From Trogon surrucura (taxonomy: Eukaryota; Chordata; Aves; Trogoniformes; Trogonidae), in NCBI GenBank assembly GCA_020746105.1, contig CM036618.1:14863001-14927000 (forward strand): a stretch of 64,000 bases of DNA, given 5' to 3'. The notes under the pieces are model-generated. The model was not told the origin of the DNA and did not search any database. It saw only the letters and a list, made by a program, of their open reading frames with translations. Both the position numbers and the translations under genes were made by a program. Shown here one piece after another: positions 47,336 to 58,500 of the stretch. Position 1 is the stretch's first letter. Each line of letters starts with the position of its first letter.

Positions 47336-50223
47336 TCTTTGAAGAAAAAAACAACAGGAAATCTGGAGCAAGTCTGGTTGCAGTATATTATTTCTGTTCA
47401 AAAGGCTCTGTCATTTGTTTCATAGTCTGCTCGATGTTCATGTTGCAATAAAATGCATTCTCAACACAGTTATAGGTAAAATTATTAACAATCTTTTCAG
47501 TGTTACGAGGACTATTCTTGACTGCAAAAGGGATTAGTTATTAATGGAATATTTTTCCTCAGTCTTTATACGGATATTGAGTTTTCTACACCATACTGTG
47601 TTTTTCTGTCTCATACTGTTGAGACCTGTTGCTTTATACTGCAGAATTAATAGCTGTATTTTGAAGCTTTACTGTCTTTCTCTTGGTAACCAGGAAAAGA
47701 AAAGGAAACCAGTGAACTTTGATCTTCACTTTCATCAGTAGAATAGTGTGCAATTTCCTGCCTTACCTTTGGTACTGTTTTCATTTACATTATAATTTTT
47801 AATTTACAGCATGGCAAGCAAAAATGAAATACATTACTAGTTTCCGATTAACTTCCTGCACATGCTACTGGAAGAGTACAATGCTGTCTTTATGTGAAGA
47901 TGAAATCCTAAGCTTATCTCTTTTTAACATTAATGACAGAATTTGCTGACAAAAATATTACAATTATGTACAAGAAAAACTGCTTCCTTGGCTGTTCATA
48001 TTGAGTCAATTTATTCATTATGAAAGAACACTATAAAAATGTGGGGTTTGTGGGTTTCTAAAACCAAATAACCTCCTAATATTTGCAGCAAAATGTATGT
48101 CTCTTGATATTTGGTAGTAATTATTCTTGGGATGAAGTTCTGTCTTCACTGAAATAAACAGAAATTTTGCCCCTGACTAATGGGAACAGAATGCCATGGT
48201 CATATCAGCCTCTGATCCATTTGCTGATTTGTCCTTACAACTTGAAGAGTCACTTCCCTAAGAAGTAGTTTCTGTAAAGTAATCTTATGAAAGGTTGCTT
48301 AGCTGCTTTCGTTGCAACATGGTAAAGACATGGAGATAATTGAATGACTGTAATTCATTTTTTCTTCTTCAACAACACACTGTTTTAGAACTCGTTTATC
48401 AAGAATCATGTCCTGTACATACAGTTTTGACTACACAATTGGCCAGATGAATGATTCAGGTTTCAGAACTGGTAAAATATTGTAGCTTCCATCCCTTGTT
48501 ATGTTCCTAAACTTTGTGTTTTAATAAGAGTATTTTTATAAGAATAATTTCTAAAAGAAACCTGAAACATTATGATATTTAACACTATAGTGTTGCAACA
48601 TAGGTCCTCAGTGTTGGAAGACTTTGGCATCCATCTCCTGTATGACACACGGAAGAAAGTTTCATTATGTATTGTGATTTTAAATAGACAGAACACTAAA
48701 CATTTGCATGCATCAGTCAGTAAGAAACAAGAAAACAAAAGTCTTTAAAATCTTCTTCAGTCTGACACATTAAATCCAAGGACTTTCAGCTGGATTTCAA
48801 TTTGTTTACACTATCACAGGTCAATCTACCAGCCAACTAAATCAGTCCCTATTCAGTCATCTCAGGGAAAAATATTTCTCTGGACAAAATGTCCATGCCC
48901 AATGTGGTCTTACTAGAATTCAGCTGTGACTGACTGTAGTACTCTGTGATACAGCAAGGAAGACTATTTCTGTGTCCGTATTCAGAGCTAGTATATAACC
49001 TCTGAGGATGGAAGACCTGGACTTTGCATTTTGGCATTGTCTTTGTCTACATTTTGTCTCTGACATCATCACCAAGTAGGAAGCTAATAATGGCAGTTCT
49101 TTCTAGAGTTCAGCCGTCCTTAGTGTTAGATTAGGTCTGCATGCCTGGAATTTCAGGGAAAGCTGTGTTGTGATTTTATTTTTCTCCACCTGCGTCTTCT
49201 GATGTTTCCAGATGCATAATTGCCCAGCTTTAGCATAAAATCTATAGTAACCCTCTTCCTCACCTTTGGCTGTTTTAGATCTATAAAGTTGAGGTGTGAA
49301 TCCTTCAACTGCAGGATTTGCAAATATGGTGAGGTACACCCAAAAGGTGGTCTGTACTGACAACCCTCTGCTCTGCAACCTCCCAAATGTGAGTAACAGA
49401 CATAATGCCCGCAAAACTGTCAGTCATCTGATCTGAGCCCCTGATTCTTCTGAAGATTCAGGTGTGCCTGGAGGCCTCCAATAGCTGTATGCAAGTGAAA
49501 AAGATGTTTTCAGATCTGAACAGAAGAGGAAAGATAGAATTACATAGAGAAAGTGAAAAACCCTCATAGAATGAAAAGTTAAGGCTGATGACTAAAAAGA
49601 TGCCCGCAGGTTTGTAAATGGTAACAAATAAATGTCTAAAAGTATATGGGTCCAAAAACCTTAATGTTTCCCAGCCTGTAATCAGAAAAAGCCACAGGCT
49701 TATTGGCTTGGACAGACATTGGTTGCAGGACTATCATTACAGCGTGTCTTTAATTCCTTGCACCTGATTCAATAGATTCTTCAGTTATCATTGTTTATCA
49801 TTCATCACTGCCCCACTGAGTGAGTCTAAATATATTGTTGTCGTTAAATAATTCTTAATCTTGAGATGTCAAGTAGTTGTGTATTTTGGATTTATTTAGA
49901 ATTTGGTCACTCATCACAATTATATGGAATTAAGGTTGTAAAGAAGTTCTGGAAATCGAGCTCTGCTTTCTTGTTTAAAATGGGATGTGTCTTAAAGTTT
50001 TGATTATTTGGTATAGAGTCTGTGTATTCCTCAAACCCACTGAGCATTAACTCTCCAGGGACATAACAAAAAAAAAGGAATATCTGGACAGATATATTTG
50101 CAAAACTGCCATCATTATCACTGTAATATCCCTGTAAGGTTGAACACTATCAGAGGCTGAGCAATTTCCCAAATTGTTGAATAAAATGTTTCATAATTCA
50201 TAGCTTTCAGAGTATGAGATAAA
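47336..50223. other. AT-rich sequence, no gene seen
   Basis: No gene or repeat recognised. Open frames 49103-49414 and 49458-49655 (both minus) lack motifs and splice context that would support a host gene. Confidence 0.6.
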
Positions 50224-51266
50224 CAGAATGCCAGAATCCCAGAATGTTAGGGGTTTAGAAGGGGCTTCAAAAGATCATCTAGTCCAGCCCCCCTGCCAGA
50301 GCAGGATCACCTACAGTAAATCGCACAGAAATGCATCCAGGCGGGTTTTGAATGTCTCCAGAGAAGGAGACTCCGCAACTTCCCTGGGCAGCCTGTGCCA
50401 GTGCTCGGTCACCCTCACAATGAAAGACTTTTTCCTAATGATTTTGTGGAACCTCCTATGTTCCATCTGTTGGCCCTTGTCCTATCATTGGACATCACTA
50501 AAAAGAGCCTGGCTCTGTCCTCCTGACACTCCCTCTTGACATATTTATAAACATTAGTGAGGTCACTCTTCAGCCTCCTCCAAGCCGAAAAGACCTAGCT
50601 CCCTCAGCCTTTCCTCATAAGGGAGATGCTCCACTCCCTTCACCATCTTTGTGGCTCTGCGCTGGACTCTCTCAAGCAGTTCCCTGTCTCTCTTGAACTG
50701 AGTGGTCCAGAACTGGACACAATATTCCAGATGTGGCCTCACCAGGGCAGAGTAGAGGGGCAGGAGGACCTCTCTCGACCTACTTGCTACTCCCCTTCTA
50801 ATACACCCCAGGATGCCATTGACCTTCTCGGTCACGAGGGCACATTGCTGGCTCATGGTCATCCTGCTGTCCACTAGAACCCCCAGGTCCCTTTCCCCTG
50901 CGCTGCTCTCCAGCAGGGCAGTCCCCAACCTATATCGGCACATGGGGTTATTCTTTCCCAAGTGCAAAACTCTACACTTGCCCTTGTTGAACTTCCTAAG
51001 ATTTCTCCTAGCCCAAATCTCTATCCTGTTTATGTCTTGTTGGATGGCAGCACAGCCTTTTGGTGTGTGAGCCACTCCTCCCAGTTTTGTGTCATCAGCA
51101 AACTTGCTGACAGTGCTTTCTGTTCCCTCATCCAGGCCATTGATGAATATGTTGAACAGCACTGGCCCCAGCACTGACCCCTGAGGGACTCCACTAGATA
51201 CAGGCATCCAACTAGACTCTGCCCCATTGACCACAACTCTCTGACTTCTTTCTTTCAACCAGTTGA
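50224..51266 (-). mobile_element. CR1 LINE, 5'-truncated, young subfamily
   Basis: The tail (CAGAATGCCAGAATCCCAGA), the hairpin CCTGC-CAGA-GCAGG at 50291-50304 and the ORF2 end are close to the copy at 53003-55394. The copy covers the last ~1.04 kb. Its RT frame is open from 51258 to 50563; a deletion of about 5 bases near 50575, seen against the sister copy, ends that frame. With the sister copy it forms a large inverted repeat. Confidence 0.96.
50563..51258 (-). pseudogene. CR1 ORF2 fragment, RT palm to C-terminus, 231 codons open
   Basis: The fragment holds [18 protein letters not shown] (residues 21-38), the catalytic box [10 protein letters not shown] (52-61, both Asp present), [12 protein letters not shown], the [14 protein letters not shown] block and [15 protein letters not shown] motif A and the endonuclease lie in the missing 5' part. 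The end reads LFGLEEAEE and stops, where the sister copy continues [13 protein letters not shown]. The first Met is an internal residue of the element or flank. Confidence 0.92.
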
Positions 51267-53002
51267 TACATAGAGATACATATATATAGTGTGCAGAATA
51301 TTATTGCTGTGCTCTGTCCCTTCCTGGGAGTTTGTTGTACATTTTTTGTGCCCTTTTTTTCTGTAACAGCACAATTGCATGTTACTGTTCTCTTCCCTTT
51401 AGGATGCTGGCAGCCATTTCATAGTCTGAGGTTACTCCCCCCAGTTTCAAAATTGCTCTCCTTATGGGACAACTTTGCTTCTTCCTTTCTTACATTAACA
51501 CCAGAAACATTGTAGTTTTATTCGTTCTTCTGTTTTCTAGTGTTATTTTTGAATGTGAGCTATTTCATGTGAAGTGTAAAGGTAAGTCTAGAAACTGAGT
51601 GAATTTTTTACATTTCTGCCAAATTTCAAAGCTTATGGTTATTTAGATTATTTGTAACAGTCTGGTAGACTGTTTTATGTAACATTTAGTACTGGCTTTC
51701 ACAGTTCCCAAGACAAATACTGCTGTTTATTGAAATGATCAGTAGAAACACAGAGCAACCTTAAAGGTATTCATTTATTTATGCTATTTTTTTATGAACT
51801 CTATTGAGGGGTTTGGATTTTAGGATTTTTTGTTTCCTTGGGTTTTTTTTTTTGTTTTTGTTTTTGCTTTCTCCAAATTATTATTCTTGTAGAAACCACG
51901 ATATTTTTCCTGAGCAGAATGTTTTGAAGGTTGACTAAGAAAACCTGAAGAGCAAATAGAAAAGTTTCACTTTTCGGTCACTTTTAGCAAATCAGATTTT
52001 AGAAAAGATGAAGTTGTCATTACATGCTCAATAGTAAAACTCACTTTTTGAGTGACTCCATTTTTGGTTATAAAAAGAAATTCTTAAGGATCCTCCAAAA
52101 TAAGTTTTCTCTGATATTTCCTTAATGATTCTTTCTTATATCTCACTGCATGATATTCCGTGAAAAATGAAACATGCCAGGAAACATGGTGAGGTGATTT
52201 ATCTGCTGAGATAGGGGATGGTCATTGACTTTTAAATCAGTTTGAAGTTTAAAGGATGGTTAGGGGACTAGTGGCAAAGTGTATTAAAAAAGTCATCTTT
52301 AAAAGAAAACAAACAAACAAACTCCCCACCATTTGACCGCTAGACTGAAATAAGAATAGTAATGGCTCCAAAGTTATCAAAGAGATCCAAGATGACGTAA
52401 CAACATATATAGTTGAAAACTTAGTTATCTATGCATTGTGATAGGAAATAAACAAATAAACAGAGAGGAATCTTAATGTTAGCATATGCAAACTGTAACC
52501 ACACACAAAACCCACTGACATCACTTAGATTTGGTGAGGTAAGGTCAGGAGTGAAATATTAGTATAACGCTTGATCAAGAAAGATGCCAAGAAGAAAATA
52601 TTTTTTATATACCACTCCAGATAGATGAGAGAGGAAGTATGGTGAGATTTACTGAATGGAACATAAAGGAAGAGAACTGAGAAGGGAACTGTCTGTCATA
52701 GATCCTTGCACTAGTAGGAAGAGTAAGTTTTTCTTTGAACACAGGACAAATGTAAGCTGGGATTGGTCAAAACAATAAAATTTCATTACTTGATTGCTTG
52801 TTGGAGAAACATTGCACAAGTTCATATAACTTTTTGTAAAGAGACATTTACAAATTTCTTGTAAAGTGCAAAAGTAATGAAGAAAATACTAAGAGGTGAT
52901 AATGACGATCAGTTATTTTAGATTTTAATGTAATTTGATTTTGACTAAATCTAAGTGATTGAAAATTAGAAACTGAAGAAGGCAATTTGTGTGGAAGTGA
53001 TT
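51267..53002. other. AT-rich spacer between inverted CR1 copies, no gene seen
   Basis: T and G runs at 51788-51870 and an (AAAC)n patch at 52302-52322 are the only repeats. The endonuclease frame of the next CR1 appears open slightly upstream of its real edge by chance. Confidence 0.65.
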
Positions 53003-55394
53003 CCACAGTCCAGGAGGTTCCTCCAGTGCATTGATGATAATTTTCTGATGCAAATGGTGGAGGAACCGACTAGGAGAGGAGCACTGCTGGACCTCATCCT
53101 CGCTAACAAGGAGGATCTGGTTGAAGCAGTAAAGGTTGAGGGCTGCCTTGGCTGCAGTGACCATGAAATGGTGGAGTTCAGGATCTCATGTAGCAGAAAC
53201 AAAATAGCAAGCAGAATTGCAACCCTGGACTTTGCCAAGGCAAACTTTGGATTTTTCAAACAATTACTCGAGAAAATCCCATGGGCAAGGCTGTTTGAAG
53301 GTAAAGGGGCCCAAGATAGTTGGTTAGCGTTCAGGGACTGCTTCTGCCGTGCTCAAGATCAGAGTATCCCGTAGGAAGTCAAGGAAGGGAGCCAGGAGAG
53401 CTGCGTGGCTAAACAGGGATCTGCTGGGTAAGCTCAAGGGCAAGAGGAGAATTTACAGATCTTGGAAGGCAGGGCTGGCCACTTGGGAAGAATATAAGGC
53501 TGTTGTCCAAGGATGTAGGGAGGCAACTAGGAAAGCAAAGGCCTCCCTAGAATTGAACCTGGCGAGAGGGGTCAAGGACAACAGGAAGAGCTTTTTCAAA
53601 TACGTGGCAGATAAAACTAACACCAGAGGCAATGTAGGCCCACTGAGGAATGACGTGGGTGCCTTGGTGACAGAAGATACAGAGAAGGCAGAGTTACTGA
53701 ATGCCTTCTTCGCCTCTGTCTACTCTGCCAGAGGCTGTCCTGAGGAGCCTCATTCCCCTGAGGCCCCAGAGGAAGTCAGGGCAGTGGAGGAGTTTGCTTT
53801 AGTCGATGAGGACGGGGTTAGGGACCAATTAAGCAATCTGGACATCCATAAATCCATGGGTCCAGATGGGATGCATCCACGGGTGCTGAGGGAGCTGGCT
53901 GATGTCATTGCTAGACCACTCTCCATCATCTTTGCCAAGTCTTGGGAGACGGGAAAGGTGCCTGAGGACTGGAGGGAAGCAAATGTCACTCCAGTCTTCA
54001 AAAAGGGCAAGAAGGAGGACCCGGGTAACTATAGACCGGTCAGCCTCACCTCCATCCCTGGGAAAGTGATGGAACGACTTATCCTTGGTGCCATCTCAAG
54101 GCATATCAGGGATAAGAGGGTCATTAGAGACAGTCAACATGGCTTCACCAAGGGGAAGTCGTGCTTGACTAACCTCATAGCCTTTTACGAGGATATAACA
54201 AGGTGGATAGATGATGGCAGAGTGGTGGATGTGGTCTACCTTGACTTCAGTAAAGCAATTGACACAGTCTCCCACAGCATCCTTGCTGCTAAACTGAGGA
54301 AGTGTGGTCTAGACTCTCGGGTAGTGAGGTGGACTGTGAACTGGCTAAGGGGAAGATGCCAAAGAGTCGTGGTCAATGGGGCGGAGTCTGGTTGGAGGCC
54401 TGTATCCAGTGGAGTCCCTCAAGGGTCGGTACTGGGACCAGTATTATTCAATATATTCATCAATGACTTGGATGAGGGACTAGAGAGTACTATCATCAAG
54501 TTTGCTGATGACACCAAGCTGGGAGGAGTGGCTGACACACCAGAAGGCTGTGCTGCCATCCAGCGAGACCTGGACAGGCTGGAGTGTTGGGCGGGGAAAA
54601 ATTTAATGAAATACAACAAGGGTAAATGTAGGGTCTTGCATCTGGGTAGGAACAACCCCAGGTTCTAGTATAAGTTGGGGAATGACTTATTAGAGAGTAG
54701 TGTAGGGGAAAGGGACCTGGGAGTCTTGGTGGACAGCAGGATGACCATGAGCCAGCAGTGTGCCCTTGTGGCCAGGAAGGCCAATGGCATCCTGGGGTGT
54801 ATTAGAAGGGGTGTGGTTAGTAGGTCGAGAGAGGTTCTCCTTCCCCTCTACTCTGCCCTGGTGAGACCCCATCTGGAATATTGTGTCCAGTTCTGGGCCC
54901 CTCAGTTCAAGAAAGACAGGGAACTGCTGGACAGAGTCCAGCACAGGGCAACTACGATGATTAAGGGAGTGGAGCATCTCCCTTATGAGAAAAGGCTGAG
55001 GGAGCTGGGGCTCTTTAGTTTGGAGAAGAGGAGACTGAGGGGTGACCTCATTAATGTTTACAAATACATCAAGGGTGAGTGTCACGAGGATAGAGCCAGG
55101 CTCTTCTTGGTGACAACCACTGATAGGACAAGGGGTAATGGGCTGAAACTGGAACATAAGAGGTTCCGCTTAAACTCGAGAAGAAACTTCTTCTCAGTGA
55201 GGGTGACGGAGCCCTGGAACAGGCTGCCCAGGGCGGTTGTGGAGTCTCCTTCTCTGGAGACATTCAAGACCCGCCTGGAGCAGTTCCTATGTAGCATTAT
55301 CTAGACGTTCCTGCTCTGGCAGGGGGATTGGACTTGATGATCTTTCAAGGTCCCTTCCAATCCCTGACATTCTGTGATTCTGTGGTTCTGTGAA
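53003..55394 (+). mobile_element. Best preserved CR1 LINE, 2.39 kb, 5'-truncated
   Basis: It starts inside the endonuclease (AGTCCAGGAGGTTCCTCCAG) and runs to octamers at 55371-55394. It holds the C-terminal third of the endonuclease, the full RT domain, the C-terminal tail, the stop at 55302-55304 and a ~90 bp 3' UTR with the hairpin CCTGC-TCTG-GCAGG at 55310-55323. Only two disabling changes are visible in ~2.3 kb of coding sequence. ORF1 and the N-terminal endonuclease are absent, so it could not move on its own. It is the youngest CR1 in the window by frame integrity. Confidence 0.97.
53006..55304 (+). pseudogene. CR1 ORF2 (endonuclease C-terminus, RT, C-terminal domain)
   Basis: LINE replicase fragment. 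The endonuclease part (open to 53374) carries CSDHEMVEFRI with the active-site His. The RT frame (53349-54668) has [42 protein letters not shown] (residues 299-305 of that frame; the usual Phe is Ile), [16 protein letters not shown] and FADD (385-388), so both catalytic Asp boxes are kept. A frameshift near 53360-53374 separates endonuclease and RT. A TAG at 54666-54668 stands where relatives have CAG (Gln); downstream, the same frame continues to 55304. Motif order and length match family CR1 ORF2 from the endonuclease C-terminus on. Confidence 0.95.
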
Positions 55395-55476
55395 ATTACA
55401 GTATTCATGCTACTAAAGAAAAGAGAGAAATAGAATAACGGCAATGGGTTGAAAAAAGAACCAACACCACGTACGA
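55395..55476. other. Short spacer between two CR1 tails
   Basis: About 80 bp, A-rich, between the octamers of the 53 kb copy and the next CR1 tip. It may be the original flank or diverged CR1. Confidence 0.5.
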
Positions 55477-55586
55477 GTTCCTGGGTGACATAATCCAGGT
55501 GATTCTGCTTCTGTAGCATGGTTGGACTAGATAATCTTTCAAGGTCTGTTCGAGCCCCTAACATTCTGTGATTCTGTGTGATTCTT
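55477..55586 (+). mobile_element. CR1 3' tip of another subfamily, about 110 bp
   Basis: TTCCTGGGTGACATAATCCA and GGTTGGACTAGATAATC are followed by CCCCTAACATTCTGTG octamers ending near 55586. The tail wording differs from the copy upstream, so it is a separate insertion in the same direction. Confidence 0.88.
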
Positions 55587-58500
55587 TGATACCTCAGACT
55601 CAGGGTCTGCAGATCAATCCTGAGGAGAGCTCTCATGAGAAAAGGGATTTTAAGACAGTAGGCCATTTCTAAAAGAGACAATAGTGAAAAAAAAACTTCT
55701 GAATATGTGGGCTATTTAACACAAAGGTGGAAATAGAACCATTGCTTCAAGAAGACTTTGTCTTGAAAATCACTGAAAGTGCAGATCAGGCACTCTTTCT
55801 TAGCACCTATGCCACTGCATGCTATGAGATGAATCTTTCCTCTGTGCCAGTGTTACTACTTTTCTTATGTTCTCATGACGATAGTGATTTATTTACCTCA
55901 AAGAAAGTAAAGAATGGTGTAGACTATAATCTGGCTGCCTGTTCCAAGTATATTATCTAGATTTTATAACATTTAAAGAGGGCACATGGCCAGCACAGAA
56001 TGACTCAAATCAACTGACATTTTGTTCACTTTGTCATAGGTCCCTGAATTCTATGATATTGCAAACATCAGAGCTTTTTAGCTGCACTCTGAATTTACCA
56101 TGTAATCCATTAAGTCAGGAAAAAATTACTGTAGCGGCTATCAAATCTCTGTAGTGACACGACTGGTTTTGACTCTTTTCACTCTTTCTATGGTAAGAAA
56201 AAAACACCCCAAAACTGCTAAGAAAACTCCCAGAATTGTTTTATTTGCCACTGTAATATTTTTAGTGATATTTCTAGTGTTTCGTTTTTCCAAAATATTT
56301 TTTCTTTTCTACTGCTTATGGCCAACTACTTCTATGCTATATTTGTCTTTTTCTTTCTTACTGTAGTCAATATGAATAATTGAGTCCTGCCCTCTTCATA
56401 GTAGTCCAGTTTTTTGCAGAAAGCCAATGTTTCTTTTCTAGACATGTTTCTCTCATAATAACCTCTGTGCTTCTCTCTCCCTTTTTTTTTAATCCTCTCC
56501 CCCCACTTTAGCTCTTTGTATTTTCCATGACATTTATCATTGTGGAGCTATACTCTAAATTCTGCCTCTGTACTACTTTGTGTGAACTTCTGCAGAGGTT
56601 TTCAGGATTATTTAAATCCATCTTAACACCTTGACAACATGAACGTAGTTTTGATTGTTCTGACAGCTCTCTTGAGATTAGTTTTGTTGCAGAAATAGAG
56701 TAATTTCTAAAATTGATATTGCCTCCTTTCTCCCACTGGGGTGGTTCTATCGGCCCTACTGCTCCATAGTTCAGTATGATCATGTAGCTTCCCTTTTCAA
56801 GACACACAGTTCAACAGCTCGGTACAGCTAACTGGCTGGTCAAAGCCTAGCAGCCTAATTTCAGAGAAGCTAAAATCCGCCAGTGCATTGTTGTACCCAA
56901 AACATTCAATTTCATAGATGTTGCACCTGTTAGAAAATTACAGTAGCCTTTACTGTGGGAAGGGAATCTTCAAGATTCAATGCTAAATAGCAACATTGTT
57001 TTTGAAATTAAGTGTTTGAAGTTTAGTCAGATGTATAACACGGTTTCTGCTGATTATATTTCTCACATCACAATCTGATTTGCTGAAACATCATCGATAG
57101 AGTGAAGATGAAAAAACATGCTACCAATTCTTTAACCCCTTTCATGAACCATTTTCATTAACCTTGAGCACCGTCAATTTTCCCTATGGGCATATGAGAA
57201 ATTAGAAATTAATTAATAGAACATTAATATTCAGAATAAAATAACGTTCACAAAGTACTGAAGAATAATGTGAGTTGCTATCAGTTGTGGACTCAGGACT
57301 CTTCTTATTGACCATGAGGGCTCCTAGGAAAGATGTTTTTACTGTGTTTTGCATATTAGCACTTCAAAACATCAACATTAGTTGTGTGATGTGTGGTATG
57401 ATATCTTGATTAACACCTCAAGCAGTTCTAATAGCATATTCTTATTAAAAATTTATTTAACCTTTTATCTTGCTCAGGCTTTAAGCTGGTGTGAAGGGAG
57501 GTGATATTTTGAGATATCCTCAGCCCATATGGTGCCAGACCTTACAGCAGTAGTAACTGCTTTGTGGCTGGCACAAAGAAGTATGCTACTCCAGGAGGCA
57601 AAAGTAATGTTGGGCTTCTTAAGAGCCAGTGGGCAAAGAGCAAACAATGTTTACTTCAAGATGTCAGTAGAATCATGTCAGTAGAGAAAAGAACAAGCCA
57701 GATGCTACACAAGTAGAGGAAAATTGTGATCACCAGCCAGCTCTGCAATCAGTCAGAGTGGGAACCCCTGAGTGAGCAACCATTTCTGCCTATTACCTGA
57801 ATGTAAGCACAGCATGCAAGTCATTTGTTTTGTACTTAGGCTTTTAGACTGGAAAAATCTCTATCCAATAATCCTGTTACAGCATTTCTGTTAAATCACG
57901 CAGCCTGAATGCCAGTCAGTGAATTGTGTGCAAATACTCCTTTGTATTTTTAGGTTTTTTCTAAATTTAGTACTCAGATGTAGATTTGCAAGTAGTTTCT
58001 CCTTAGTTATGAAAGCATTAAATCTGAACATGCAGTTTTTTAATTTTACTGGATTTTTTTTCTACCTGTGAAAATTTACTCTGAATGCATCAAAGGCCTC
58101 TGCAAAATTATGTATATATTTCATTTTGGTAACCAAGAATATAAATTGTAACTGTATTCAATTATTTTTCCCATTTACAAATCCTGGGGTACACTTTTAA
58201 AAAAAAAATGGTTATGTTTAAAATTATTATTCACAGGTAAATTTATCTTCCATTTTGATATGTGGATAAAGTAGAAGATATACTACTAGGGCAACTAGGC
58301 ACTGTCAATACAGGTCTGAGATTACTGCCAGTTTAATAGAGTAGAAGCCCATATCAGTGACAAATTTTACAGTATGCTTTTTGAATGTCATTTTGTTTGG
58401 AGATATAATTTCAACAGAATACTCTACCCTGACCTTGATAATTTAAAGCAGTGCAAAACGCAGCCCGTTCTGATTTTAGCACTGGATCTAGATAGGTAGT

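Noticed and set aside
54690-55157. 155-codon open frame antisense to CR1
   Set aside because: A shadow of the CR1 ORF2 on the other strand, as are 3265-3516, 3480-3806, 50626-50877 and 55301-55681.
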